Assembly (NCBI GenBank): GCA_017417025.1
Contig: JAFPZY010000032.1
Coordinates: 1-44,845 of the forward strand
From: Paludibacteraceae bacterium
Lineage (GTDB): Bacteria; Bacteroidota; Bacteroidia; Bacteroidales; Paludibacteraceae
DNA length: 44,845 nt
Reading direction: 5' to 3'
Shown here in pieces: positions 8,222 through 17,190 of this stretch. A program made the translations under genes and the position numbers. The number at the start of each line of letters is the position of its first letter. The stretch's first letter is position 1. Under the pieces are notes generated by a model that did no database searches, had not been told where the DNA came from, and saw nothing but the letters and a program-made list of their open reading frames with translations.

Positions 8222-9448
8222 TCAGTCGGCAAGCTGATAATATTTTTCCTCTTCGCCCAAGCGGTAGTACAACTGGCGGAGCGAGCGCTTGTACTCGAGG
8301 TTGTCGGGAGCCATTTCGTAGGCCTTCTCAAAGTACGGCAGAGCCTTGCGGAATGCGTTGTCTATCTCTATTTTGGCTTTCGCGTAGTCTTTGGCGTTCA
8401 GGTAAGCCGCATCGTCGTTCAGTTTGTTGCCCATGTCCACAAACACGTAGCCGTAGTTCTCATATATTGCGGCATTGGTCGGGTCCACTTTCAGGGCCTG
8501 CTCGTAGGTCGCTATCGCCTCGTCGAATTTCTTCTGCAGGTTGAGTATGCTGCCTTTCGAGATGAAGTACTGCACTTGCGGGTCGGCTGCTATGGCCTTG
8601 TCCAGGTAGTCCACTGCCGCATCCATGCTGCCGTTGTTCACCAGGTTGTTGATGCGGTTCTGGATGAACCATGCCTCGGCGGGGAAACGCTGTATGCAGT
8701 GGTCAAGAACCTCGTTGGCCTTCACGGAGTCGTTCAGGTCAATATAGCACTGGTAGAGGAACTCGCCTGCCGAAACTGCCTCTATGTCGCCTTCAACCAG
8801 CTCGCTGAATATCTTCAGAGCCTCGTCATACATCTGCGCCTGATAGGCCATGCGCCCTGCATAATATTTATAGGTGTAGTAGTTGGTGTCGCGAGGCATG
8901 CGCTCCTGCAGTTTCTTGTCCTGCATCATCGCCAAGTCGGGCAGCATAACATACTTATTGAAAGCCTCATATGCCTTGTCATACATCTTTCTTTCGTTCA
9001 TCTCCACCGCATAATTTATCAGCTCCTGGTGTATGTAGTACTCCACCATGCGCTCTGCTATCTGCTTGCGGGTGCGCGTGTCGTATTTCGGCTTGCCCTT
9101 TTTGTCGTAAGTCGGAACCTGCGACAGCGAGTCGGCCACCAGCCAGTAATTGTAGCTTTCCAGCACTGCTTCGCCGCGGAGCACGAAGTCTTTGCCGCCC
9201 GTGTTCATCTGCAGTTTCTGCAGTTCGCGTTTGTTCTGCTCGTAGCCTATCAGTCCCGCCAAATACCATGTTTCTGTCTGGTTTTTGGTGGTTTCGTCCT
9301 GCAGCGCCTCTTTTATTGCGGTGCGTGCACCTGCAAAATCGGCGTTCTCTGCCAGAGCCAGATTGCGTGCTTTGCGCACATTGGCCTTCTGTGCCATGCA
9401 GCCGGTGCCGGCAAGCAGCAGTGCTGCAAAAATCAGAGTCTTTTTCAT
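8222..9448 (-). CDS. Exported tetratricopeptide-repeat protein
   Basis: A 408-residue protein with a signal peptide (MKKTLIFAALLLAGTGCMAQ). Cleavage could be by signal peptidase I after MAQ, or at Cys17 as a lipoprotein, but the residues before the cysteine (GTG) are a poor lipobox. The mature part is helical with TPR units, the clearest in residues about 200-345 (for example FDEAIATYEQALKVDPTNAA) and a final one near PYFEKAYEMAPDN. It probably acts as a periplasmic scaffold, but no partner is evident. It lies 31 bp after gyrA and 2 bp before ruvX. Confidence 0.85.
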   Translation of the reverse strand: MKKTLIFAALLLAGTGCMAQKANVRKARNLALAENADFAGARTAIKEALQDETTKNQTETWYLAGLIGYEQNKRELQKLQMNTGGKDFVLRGEAVLESYNYWLVADSLSQVPTYDKKGKPKYDTRTRKQIAERMVEYYIHQELINYAVEMNERKMYDKAYEAFNKYVMLPDLAMMQDKKLQERMPRDTNYYTYKYYAGRMAYQAQMYDEALKIFSELVEGDIEAVSAGEFLYQCYIDLNDSVKANEVLDHCIQRFPAEAWFIQNRINNLVNNGSMDAAVDYLDKAIAADPQVQYFISKGSILNLQKKFDEAIATYEQALKVDPTNAAIYENYGYVFVDMGNKLNDDAAYLNAKDYAKAKIEIDNAFRKALPYFEKAYEMAPDNLEYKRSLRQLYYRLGEEEKYYQLAD

Positions 9449-9479
9449 ATCCCTTTGTTTTTTAGTCCTTTATATTATA

Positions 9480-12047
9480 TTATTCTTGCGCCTCTCCTGC
9501 ATTTTCTGCAGGTTCTTCGCTTGTGTTTTCCGCCGTCTCGCTGCTCTGCTCCTCGTCTTTCGGAACTATGCAGCCGAACATCAGCGTGTCGTTGCGTTTC
9601 TGCAGGTCAATCAGTTTGACGCCCTGGGTGGCGCGTCCCTGTACGCGGATTGACGAGATATCCATTCTTATCGCGGTGCCGCTCTTCGTTATTAGCATCA
9701 GGTCTTCCGCGTCTGTCACGGCATGCAGGCCCACCAGTTGTCCGGTCTTGTCAGTCAGGTTCATTGTCCTTACACCCTTGCCGCCGCGGTTGGTCACGCG
9801 GTAAATAGGCTCGCCCTGCTCGTCGTCAAGAGCCGTGCGCTTGCCGAAGCCCTTCTCCGAAATAACCAGCACGGTCTTGTCTGTATTCTTCTCCACACAA
9901 ATCATGCCAATTGCGCGGTCCATGCCGTCTTCGTCTATTTTTATTGCTCTCACACCGCTTGCCCCGCGACCCATCGGACGCACGCCTTCCTCGTTGAAGC
10001 GCACCACTTTGCCGTTGTAGGAGGCTATCAGCATTTCGCTCTTGCCGTCGGTCAGCGTAACGCCTATCAGCCCGTCGCCTTCGCGGAGTCCAACGGCGTT
10101 GATGCCGTTGGCGCGCGGACGGCTGTAGGCTTCCAGAGTCGTCTTCTTCATCAGGCCGTTCTTCGTCGCGAAGATAAGGTAGTGGCTGTTCACGTACTCC
10201 GCGTCGTTCAGCCCCTTCACGTTGATGAACGCACGCACCTTGTCCCCCTTCTGCAGGTTTATCATGTTCTGTATCGCGCGGCCCTTCGACTGCTTGTTGC
10301 CTTCCGGTATCTCATACACTTTCAGCCAGTAAAGCCGTCCCTGCTCCGTGAAGAACATCATCGTCGAGTGCATCGATGCCTGATGCACGTACTCTATGAA
10401 GTCCTCGTCACGGCTGCTGGAGGCCTTGCTCCCTACTCCGCCGCGGCCCTGCTGCCTGAAGTCGGCAAGCGGGGTGCGCTTGATGTAGCCCAGGTGCGAG
10501 ATGGTTATCACCATGTCGTCGTCGGCGTACATGTCTTCGGGGTTGAACTCCGTGGCCATTTTCACTATCTTGGTCCGGCGCTCGTCCGCATATTTCTCCT
10601 TCACCTCCTGCAGCTCCTCGGTTATCAGCTCATAGCGCATTACTTCGCTGGCAAGCAGCTCGTTAAGGTGGGCTATCAGTTTCTCCAGTTCCGCATATTC
10701 GTTTTTCAGTTCGTCTATGCGCAGACCTGTCAGCGAGCTCAGCCTCATGTCCACTATGGCCTTCGACTGCAACTCATCCAGGTTGAACCTCTCTTCAAGG
10801 TTTTTGCGTGCGTCTGCGGGCGTGCGGCTTGCGCGGATGATGTGCACCACCTCGTCTATGTTGTCCACCGCTATTATCAAGCCCTCCAATATGTGCGCTC
10901 TCTCTTCGGCTTTCTTCAGCTCGAAGCGCGTGCGGCGTGTCACCACGTCCATCCTGTGGTCGATGAAGTGACCTATCAGCTGTTTCAGGTTCAGCAGCAT
11001 AGGCCGCCCGCCGACAAGGGCGATGTTGTTCACCGAGAACGACGACTGCAGGGCCGTGAACTTGTACAGCTTGTTCAGCACCACCTGCGCATTGGCATCT
11101 CTCTTCACGTCTATCACTATGCGGATATCGCGCTTCGACAGGTCGCTTATGTCGCTTATGCCTTCTATCTTCTTTTCGCTCACCAGCTCGCCTATGTTCT
11201 TCACCAGCTCGCTCTTCACCACGCCGTAAGGCAGCTCGGTGATGACGATTTTCTCCCTGCCGTTTTCCTCGGTCTCTATGTCGGCGTTGCTGCGTATCAC
11301 TATGCGCCCGCGCCCTGTCTCAAAAGCGTCTCTCACGCCCTGATAGCCGTATATGGTGCCGCCGGTCGGGAAGTCGGGGGCCTTCACATACTCCATCAGC
11401 TCATCCACTGTTATGTCGGCTGTCTCGGGGTCGCGCCGCCTGTCTATCTGGTTCTTCACGTATGCCACGCACCCGTCTATCACCTCGCCCAGGTTGTGGG
11501 TCGCCATGTTCGTCGCCATGCCCACGGCTATGCCCGTTGCGCCGTTCACCAGCAGGTTCGGGAAGCGGCAGGGCAGCACCACCGGCTCTCTCAGCGAGTC
11601 GTCGAAGTTGGGCTGCATGTCCACTGCGTCTTTCTCTATGTCGCGGAGCATCTCCTCTGCCAGCTTGCTCAGGCGGGCCTCCGTGTAACGCATCGCCGCA
11701 GCGCCGTCACCGTCCACATTGCCGAAGTTGCCCTGACCGTCCACAAGGCAGTAGCGCATGTTCCACGGCTGTGCCAGACGCACCAGTGTGCCGTATATGC
11801 TGCTGTCGCCGTGGGGGTGGTACTTACCCATAACGTCACCCACTATGCGCGCGCTCTTTTTCGTCGGCTTGTCGCTGCTTACGCCAAGTTCGTTCATGCC
11901 GTAGAGCACACGACGCTGAACAGGCTTGAAGCCGTCGCGCACATCAGGCAGCGCGCGGCTCACTATCACACTCAGTGAGTAGTCGATATACGAGGACTTC
12001 ATTTCCTCGTCTATCTTCACAGGAATAATTCTGTCTTGGTCTATCAT
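9480..12047 (-). CDS. gyrA: DNA gyrase subunit A
   Basis: An 855-residue type IIA topoisomerase A subunit. The N-terminal breakage-reunion domain starts at [16 protein letters not shown] and has the catalytic tyrosine at Tyr121 ([10 protein letters not shown]). The quinolone-pocket sequence is [14 protein letters not shown], with serine at E. coli position 83 and glycine at position 87. The C-terminal beta-pinwheel has the box QGRGGVG instead of the E. coli-type QRRGGKG. The protein ends in an acidic tail rich in Glu. Length and the C-terminal domain favour GyrA over ParC, although the altered box leaves some doubt. It heads a seven-gene operon with a long repeat-bearing leader. Confidence 0.93.
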   Translation of the reverse strand: MIDQDRIIPVKIDEEMKSSYIDYSLSVIVSRALPDVRDGFKPVQRRVLYGMNELGVSSDKPTKKSARIVGDVMGKYHPHGDSSIYGTLVRLAQPWNMRYCLVDGQGNFGNVDGDGAAAMRYTEARLSKLAEEMLRDIEKDAVDMQPNFDDSLREPVVLPCRFPNLLVNGATGIAVGMATNMATHNLGEVIDGCVAYVKNQIDRRRDPETADITVDELMEYVKAPDFPTGGTIYGYQGVRDAFETGRGRIVIRSNADIETEENGREKIVITELPYGVVKSELVKNIGELVSEKKIEGISDISDLSKRDIRIVIDVKRDANAQVVLNKLYKFTALQSSFSVNNIALVGGRPMLLNLKQLIGHFIDHRMDVVTRRTRFELKKAEERAHILEGLIIAVDNIDEVVHIIRASRTPADARKNLEERFNLDELQSKAIVDMRLSSLTGLRIDELKNEYAELEKLIAHLNELLASEVMRYELITEELQEVKEKYADERRTKIVKMATEFNPEDMYADDDMVITISHLGYIKRTPLADFRQQGRGGVGSKASSSRDEDFIEYVHQASMHSTMMFFTEQGRLYWLKVYEIPEGNKQSKGRAIQNMINLQKGDKVRAFINVKGLNDAEYVNSHYLIFATKNGLMKKTTLEAYSRPRANGINAVGLREGDGLIGVTLTDGKSEMLIASYNGKVVRFNEEGVRPMGRGASGVRAIKIDEDGMDRAIGMICVEKNTDKTVLVISEKGFGKRTALDDEQGEPIYRVTNRGGKGVRTMNLTDKTGQLVGLHAVTDAEDLMLITKSGTAIRMDISSIRVQGRATQGVKLIDLQKRNDTLMFGCIVPKDEEQSSETAENTSEEPAENAGEAQE

Positions 12048-12098
12048 ATCTTTTGTTATTTATATTTTCCTTATATTATAACAGCCTATCCCCCCGGA

Positions 12099-12411
12099 TA
12101 TCAATTATCAATTATCAATTATCAATTATCAATTGTCAATCGTCAATTCCCACCGGGTACGCAGGCTTCCAGCCTGCGAATACATCCACTCTGAGATTGA
12201 TGCCCCCACTGCGAAATATCAATTGTCAATGGTCAATCCCCACCGGGTACGCAGGCTTCCAGCCTGCGATTACATCCACTCTGAGATTGCCCCCCACTGC
12301 GAAATATCAATTGTCAATCGTCAATCCCCACCGGGTACGCAGGCTTCCAGCCTGCGATTACATCCACTCCGAGATTGACACCCCACTGCGAAATATCAAT
12401 GGTCAATCCCC
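12099..12411 (-). repeat. Three 88-90 bp palindromic repeats in the gyrA leader
   Basis: A run of ATCAATT-type 10-mers (about 12099-12140) is followed by three near-identical units and a partial fourth. Each unit has a CAATTGTCAAT-like lead, CCCACCGGGTA, a perfect palindrome CGCAGGCT-TCC-AGCCTGCG (12160-12178, 12250-12268, 12338-12356), then TACATCCACTC and CCCCACTGCGAAATATC. Periods are 90 and 88 bp. The array lies wholly between the predicted promoter (12425-12456) and the gyrA ATG (12047), so each copy would form an RNA hairpin in the 5' leader. The same palindrome occurs twice at 34955-35027. No coding role is supported. Confidence 0.9.
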
Positions 12412-12424
12412 CAAAATTACGCTG

Positions 12425-12456
12425 CAAAGATAATACAAAAATACGGAATTTCCAAA
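12425..12456 (-). promoter_or_regulatory. Predicted gyrA operon promoter
   Basis: The minus strand reads TTTG (12453-12456), 20 nt, TATCTTTG (12425-12432), an exact match to the Bacteroidetes consensus. The expected start site near 12418 gives a leader of about 370 nt before the gyrA ATG. A second promoter nearer gyrA cannot be excluded, but none matching the consensus was found. Confidence 0.75.
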
Positions 12457-12845
12457 TAAAAATCCCGTATTTTGTCATTTTTTTGCGTTTTCCCGCATTT
12501 TTGCACTCATTTCGACCCCCTCTCGCCGCCGCTGCCACGTTTCACTCTGCGAAATATTCTGCACTATGCCGCCGTCCACGCCCGCAAGTCCCTTCCTCTC
12601 CCCCTCACTCGCATTTTCCATATTTTTCCGCCTCCCTCCTGTCTCACAACGCCTTTCCCCAAGCCTCCTCCCGAGCCTTTCCCCCGCTTTTTAATACTTT
12701 TTTACATATTCTCCCCAGCCCCCGTTCCGCTTGTTTCTACCGACACAGTACCGACTCAGTACCGACTCAGTACCGTGTCACGCGCCGTCGTTGCTTTTGT
12801 TAAATATTATTAAAAAACGGTCATTCCCGCCCTCAGTCTCTCCTG
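12457..12845. other. Noncoding 390-bp spacer between sfp-like gene and gyrA promoter
   Basis: No supported gene. The + strand is strikingly rich in pyrimidines (long C/T tracts at about 12510-12730), and short open frames here have biased composition (Pro/Ser/Phe) and no family resemblance. It contains the 11-bp-period repeat module at 12725-12775. A T-rich tract lies before it. No clear hairpin terminator for the sfp-like gene was seen. Confidence 0.6.
12725..12775 (-). repeat. 11-bp tandem repeat module, copy A
   Basis: On the minus strand, units of 11 nt (CGGTACTGAGT type) repeat nearly three times and are followed by GGTAGAAACAAGCGGAA (12725-12741). The same 17-nt end sequence occurs exactly at 33325-33341, and related 11-mers occur at 33061-33102 and 20008-20029. 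It is an intergenic repeat of unknown function. Confidence 0.8.
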
Positions 12846-13490
12846 TCACTGTTTGCGGCTCTCTGCAATGCTCACCGCATATCTGCCTCCGCCGCCCGTC
12901 CATGTCGTCAGCTTTGGCAGCACCTCCCCTTCATGCTCTGTCAGCACGTCCTTCAGCTCGCTTATTATCCCCGTCCCCTTGCACTTCACCACTGCCTCTT
13001 TCTGCGTCCACAGCCTCGTGAACATCTCGTCCTGACGCTCTGCGCTCCTTATCATCTCCCGCTCGCGCCCGTTCATCACCCGCTCAATCAGGCTGTCATT
13101 TGCCGCGCGAACAGACTCCACATCCACCCCGACTACACCTTCGCGCACGCCTTCTTCCGCCACAATATCGCCCCCCATGTCATCCGGCAGCACCACAGCC
13201 ACGGCTACCGCCTCTCTGCAATGACTGATTGAAAAGTCCGGCAGCCCCCTCAAAAAAGGCTTCCCGTATTCAGTGTACTCGAAATCTGGCAGCACCTCTC
13301 CCTGCCACAGCCCCTCCGCTCTCAGCAGCCCGCATAGCAGTTCGCACGCCTTCAGACAGGTCCACTGCCCGAAAACATGCTTGTATTGCAGTGCTTTTTC
13401 CCGTCTTTTCTCCCCCACAAGCGGCAGCAGCCGTGCCACGTCCTCCGCACAGCACTCCTCCATCCTGTCAAACAACACCCACTTTACCAT
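12846..13490 (-). CDS. Sfp-type 4'-phosphopantetheinyl transferase
   Basis: A 214-residue enzyme that transfers phosphopantetheine from CoA to carrier proteins. Diagnostic motifs are FSISHCREAVAVAV (residues about 81-94), the Mg-binding GVDVESV (about 124-130), and LWTQKEAVVKCKGTGI (about 160-175), matching the Sfp signature W(S/T)xKEAxxKxxG. It is probably the main or an accessory PPTase; AcpS is not in the window. It follows dgt by 68 bp on the same strand and is the last gene of the unit. Confidence 0.88.
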   Translation of the reverse strand: MVKWVLFDRMEECCAEDVARLLPLVGEKRREKALQYKHVFGQWTCLKACELLCGLLRAEGLWQGEVLPDFEYTEYGKPFLRGLPDFSISHCREAVAVAVVLPDDMGGDIVAEEGVREGVVGVDVESVRAANDSLIERVMNGREREMIRSAERQDEMFTRLWTQKEAVVKCKGTGIISELKDVLTEHEGEVLPKLTTWTGGGGRYAVSIAESRKQ

Positions 13491-13558
13491 TATTTTCTCT
13501 TTTTCATGCGCCGTCCTTTGCCCGCCATCGCCGCCTCATCGCTCTCATCTGCAAGCAC

Positions 13559-15061
13559 TTACAGCCTTATGCCGCTGAGCCGCTGGTAGGTCTCTAAAGC
13601 AAATTTGTCGGTCATGCCCGAAATCCAGTCCACCACAAGACGCAGGCGGTAATACAGCGGCAGCTCGTCTATCCTGAACTCGAACTCCGCCCCATCCGCC
13701 GGGTCATACAGGCCGCACTCGTGGTGCACCAGTTTCACCCCCGAGTCCGACAACATGCGGAAAATGCGCAAGTCCTTCCCCGCATCATGGGGCAGCGCCT
13801 TCTCCAGCACCAGGTCCAACAGACCGGACACCACTGACGCGCCCGCCAGCTCCGCTGACACTATTGAAGAGTCGGTAAACAGATTTTTCCTGGCAAACTT
13901 GCCCAAAGTCTCCGCCACCATCAGCGGGTCGTCTGCCAGCAGCTCCATGCTGTATGTCCCCCTGTCAATCGCCTCAAGATTACGCATATAGCACGTTATG
14001 GCGTGCCTCACAAAAAAGCTTATGAGCGCCACTCTGAAATTGACATCGTACTTCTTCTCGTATGGCGGACGTTTCAGCCCTATCAGTTTTTTCAGCGAGA
14101 AGTGCCCCCCCTCCTTCATCTCCGGCGTAAAGCATTTATTGTCAGCGTGTTTCTCAATATATGCATCCGCCCATCCGCAAACATCATCCACAGTTATTTT
14201 CCCTATCGACATCCCGTCTTCTATGTCCATGACCGTGTAGCAGATTGTGTCTGCCGCCTCTACCAGGAAAGACAGCGGGTGCCGTTTTACAGAGCCGTCC
14301 GCCCTCAGCATGCTGCATTTTTCCGCCACTTGCCTGAACACCTGCTCCTCCGTTGCAAACACACCGTGCTTGTGCTGTCCCACATACCCTTTCTTGTCGC
14401 CCGGACCCGCATTCGGGTATTTCATAAAGGCTCCCAACACGGCGAAAGTGAGGTTCAGCCCGTAAAGGTCGCCCAAATACTGCCCCTTTGCCAGAATGCG
14501 GAAGCCCTCCGCATTCCCGTCAAACTCCGTGAAATCACGCTTGTGCTCCTCATAAAAGGCGCGGTCCGCATCGTCATATCCCGCTGCATATTTTTCCCAC
14601 TGTCCGCTTTTGAAATAACTCTTTATCGTGTCTTCCCCGTAATGTCCGAAAGGCGGATTGCCTATGTCGTGCACAAAAGCCGCCGTTTTCAGTACCGCAC
14701 AAATCTGCTGCTCGAGCAGCATAGCTTTTTCTCTGCCGTATGCGCCGACAAAGGCGGCGTTCCTGCACAGGCTGCTGCCGAGTGAGACTGCGAGGTTCAT
14801 CACCTCCAACGAGTGTGTGAGACGTGTATGCACATAGTCGCCGCTCGTCAGCGGGAACACCTGTGTCTTGTCGTGCATGCGCCGTGCCGCCGTGCTGAAA
14901 ATGACACGCCCGAAGTCGCTGTCAAATTCATTGCGCAAGTCCAGTTCACCTGCGGCCTGCGCCTGTCCCGCCTTGCTCTCCGGCTTCCTGCTCCGCTCAT
15001 GAGAGAGGTATTTTTCCCAGTCAATTTTATACATATCAAGCCTTTGAATATAATTATTCAT
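13559..15061 (-). CDS. dgt: Deoxyguanosinetriphosphate triphosphohydrolase (dGTPase)
   Basis: A 500-residue HD-domain enzyme that splits dGTP into deoxyguanosine and triphosphate. The metal-binding HD residues are seen in HTRLTHSLEV and FVHDIGNPPFGHYGED, with the R-F-K/TG-type region QVFPLTSGDYVHTRL upstream and a conserved SYPADTICYxxxD-like stretch as LVEAADTICYTVMDIEDG. Length fits the long Dgt subfamily. ATG at 15061 is used; ATG at 15034 (MYKIDWEKYLS) fits the family N-terminus equally well. It lies 25 bp after the FemAB-like gene, so it is probably transcribed with the polysaccharide-type genes upstream. Confidence 0.9.
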   Translation of the reverse strand: MNNYIQRLDMYKIDWEKYLSHERSRKPESKAGQAQAAGELDLRNEFDSDFGRVIFSTAARRMHDKTQVFPLTSGDYVHTRLTHSLEVMNLAVSLGSSLCRNAAFVGAYGREKAMLLEQQICAVLKTAAFVHDIGNPPFGHYGEDTIKSYFKSGQWEKYAAGYDDADRAFYEEHKRDFTEFDGNAEGFRILAKGQYLGDLYGLNLTFAVLGAFMKYPNAGPGDKKGYVGQHKHGVFATEEQVFRQVAEKCSMLRADGSVKRHPLSFLVEAADTICYTVMDIEDGMSIGKITVDDVCGWADAYIEKHADNKCFTPEMKEGGHFSLKKLIGLKRPPYEKKYDVNFRVALISFFVRHAITCYMRNLEAIDRGTYSMELLADDPLMVAETLGKFARKNLFTDSSIVSAELAGASVVSGLLDLVLEKALPHDAGKDLRIFRMLSDSGVKLVHHECGLYDPADGAEFEFRIDELPLYYRLRLVVDWISGMTDKFALETYQRLSGIRL

Positions 15062-15086
15062 GATATTTATGTCGGAAATGACAACT

Positions 15087-15971
15087 CTATCTGCTAATCA
15101 GGTTCATTATACGCTTCCCGAGAGCATAAGTACAAGGGCGGTTTATCAGGATGAAGCGCCCGAATTCGTGCAGAGTGCCGCCCATCTGCAGTTTGAAATC
15201 GCGCACGCCGTATTGCACCCCCGGTTCTCCGGCTCCCATCATATCTATCACACTGATATTATGAGCACTACACCACTCCATCATCGCCCATGTGCTCATC
15301 ACTCCACCGCAGATATACCACTCGTAGGCCATGCTCATTTCTGTCATCACCGGCATAAGCACGCCTCCCGTGATACAGTTGTTTTGTTCTGTAATCAAGA
15401 CCGTTACGCCTTGCCTCCACGCATGCAAAAAAAAGTTTTGGCTTGGCAACGGACGCTTGACTTTTGTGCGATAAAGCGTTTTGAGGACGGCGTAAAAAGC
15501 TCGGACATCGTCTTCAGTCGCGGCCTCGCGCCATGTCTGTCCTTCTGCCAACGTCCGTTTGAGCGCGCGCTGCTTGGAGTCGTGCATACGGGCAAACATG
15601 TCGTCTGCAGAGAATACTGGCAAGTGAACATCATAGTGCGGCAGATAAGCAAAACCTGCACAAGAGAATATCTCCTTAAAAGCAGTGTAAGATGCAAAAT
15701 TGCGTATCTCCACATACACACATCTATATCTTCGACACTCTTCCTTAAGCTTTGACAATAAAGCTGACAAATCTTTCTTCGAAACGTGTTCCTCCACATC
15801 AGTTCCTTCAGCAATTTCCACTCCGCCTTGTACAATTCCACGACGACACCACCATGGTCCCATAAGAACAAGCACACAAGTGCAATGGCCGGAGGTGATT
15901 CTCAACACTTTCCATTCGTAACATCCTACAAACAGCGCGTATGCCTTATCCGACTGGAACCAATTATTCAT
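15087..15971 (-). CDS. FemAB/GNAT-like peptidyl or acyl transferase
   Basis: A 294-residue protein resembling the GNAT-fold FemAB-like (CelD/BioF-like) transferases found in envelope and exopolysaccharide loci. Supporting segments are the N-terminal strand YVEIRNFASY, KQRALKRTL followed by VRAFYAVLKTLYRTKVKRPLP, a C-terminal GGVLMPV... acceptor strand, and IDMMGAGEPGVQYGVRDFK near residue 255. Family members transfer an amino acid or acyl group onto cell-envelope precursors; the substrate here is unknown. It lies 31 bp after wecB and 25 bp before dgt. Cysteine and tryptophan content is higher than in its neighbours. Confidence 0.7.
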   Translation of the reverse strand: MNNWFQSDKAYALFVGCYEWKVLRITSGHCTCVLVLMGPWWCRRGIVQGGVEIAEGTDVEEHVSKKDLSALLSKLKEECRRYRCVYVEIRNFASYTAFKEIFSCAGFAYLPHYDVHLPVFSADDMFARMHDSKQRALKRTLAEGQTWREAATEDDVRAFYAVLKTLYRTKVKRPLPSQNFFLHAWRQGVTVLITEQNNCITGGVLMPVMTEMSMAYEWYICGGVMSTWAMMEWCSAHNISVIDMMGAGEPGVQYGVRDFKLQMGGTLHEFGRFILINRPCTYALGKRIMNLISR

Positions 15972-16002
15972 TCCCCGAAAATAGAGACTTCAGGAATTAT
16001 TC

Positions 16003-17190
16003 CTAAACATGATACAAATCGCACAACAATGTGATTATCCGCTCTGCGGCATGACCATCCCAAAGCGGCGGAATAGTTCCTTTTTTCCAGCCGTCAGCAA
16101 ACAATCTGTCCAATGCCGGTTTTATGGATTCAGGACGTGTCCCCACCAACTCATTTGTCCCTAACGTACATGTTTCAGGACGTTCAGTATTCTCGCGCAA
16201 CGTAATACACGGCACCCCCATCATTGTAGTTTCTTCCGTAATTCCTCCCGAATCCGTCACCACCGCCTTGGCACGCTCCACCAGATAGTTGAACTCCAGA
16301 TAGCCAAGCGGTTCCACAATATGCAGATTGGGGAATAATTGCGTCAGCCGTTCTGCATCCCCCCACAAATTGTAGAATATTCTGGCTGTACGCGGATGAA
16401 TAGGGAATACTATCGGCAGACCATGTACATTGTTTATAATCTGTTCCATCAATGCCTTAAGATGAACTTCCTCGTCCACATTAGAAGGGCGATGCATTGT
16501 CATAACAATGTAAGCACCTTCTTTCAGCGACAGATTATCCCACAAGGAAGGCTTCCGGAAACGGGAACGATGCTGCAACAAAGTATCAATCATAACGTTG
16601 CCTACATAAAATATCCGCTGTTGCACACGTTGTGCCGCATAACGGTCCTCCGGCAACGTGTCGTTCTGCCTCCCTGCTTCGGCAATCTGATGCTCTACAG
16701 CTCCAATCCTGCGCAGATTACGGTTTGCAACCTCGCTTGTTGTAAAGAAATAATCCGCAAGGCTGTCGGTAACTATACGATTTATCTCTTCAGGCATGGT
16801 CATATCCCAACTGCGAATACCCGCCTCTACATGCGCCACTTTTGTATTCATTTTTTTGGCGACAATAGAGCAAGCCATCGTACTGGTCACATCACCTACT
16901 ACCAATACGAGATCTGTCGGATTAGCAAGCAAATACTTCTCAAACTCCACCAAAATATGCGCAGTCTGTTCTGCCTGCGTGCCGCCGCCGCATCCCAAAT
17001 TGACATCCGGAACAGGTATGCCCAATTCTTCAAAAAAAGTATCAGACATATTTTTGTCGTAATGCTGCCCAGTATGCACCAGACGATAATGAATATCCCG
17101 TCCGTGCTTCTCTGCTGACTGAATAGCCCGCACTAACGGAGCTATCTTCATGAAATTTGGCCTTGCGCCTGCGATAAGAGTAATAATCAT
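16003..17190 (-). CDS. wecB: UDP-N-acetylglucosamine 2-epimerase (non-hydrolysing)
   Basis: A 395-residue enzyme that interconverts UDP-GlcNAc and UDP-ManNAc for surface polysaccharide synthesis. Motifs are GARPNFMKIAPLV at the N-terminus, RLVHTGQHYDKNMSD, HVEAGIRSWDMTMPEEINR, and the UDP-binding VTDSGGITEET. Length is typical of the non-hydrolysing form. Its ATG overlaps the stop of the DUF354 gene (ATGA). A ManNAc dehydrogenase (wecC) is not present in the window, so the final sugar cannot be stated. Confidence 0.93.
   Translation of the reverse strand: MIITLIAGARPNFMKIAPLVRAIQSAEKHGRDIHYRLVHTGQHYDKNMSDTFFEELGIPVPDVNLGCGGGTQAEQTAHILVEFEKYLLANPTDLVLVVGDVTSTMACSIVAKKMNTKVAHVEAGIRSWDMTMPEEINRIVTDSLADYFFTTSEVANRNLRRIGAVEHQIAEAGRQNDTLPEDRYAAQRVQQRIFYVGNVMIDTLLQHRSRFRKPSLWDNLSLKEGAYIVMTMHRPSNVDEEVHLKALMEQIINNVHGLPIVFPIHPRTARIFYNLWGDAERLTQLFPNLHIVEPLGYLEFNYLVERAKAVVTDSGGITEETTMMGVPCITLRENTERPETCTLGTNELVGTRPESIKPALDRLFADGWKKGTIPPLWDGHAAERIITLLCDLYHV

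Noticed and set aside
8219-9619. 466-codon plus-strand open frame opposite the TPR gene
   Set aside because: Antisense shadow of the TPR gene and the gyrA end; low-complexity Val/Leu/His composition, no motif.
9723-11978. 751-codon open frame on the plus strand opposite gyrA
   Set aside because: It is exactly antisense to a clearly conserved gyrA gene, has a His/Val/Tyr-rich composition expected from reverse-reading its codons, and resembles no family.
12375-12803. 142-codon plus-strand frame in the gyrA-sfp spacer
   Set aside because: Pyrimidine-tract low-complexity sequence with no start context or family likeness, crossing the gyrA promoter and repeats.
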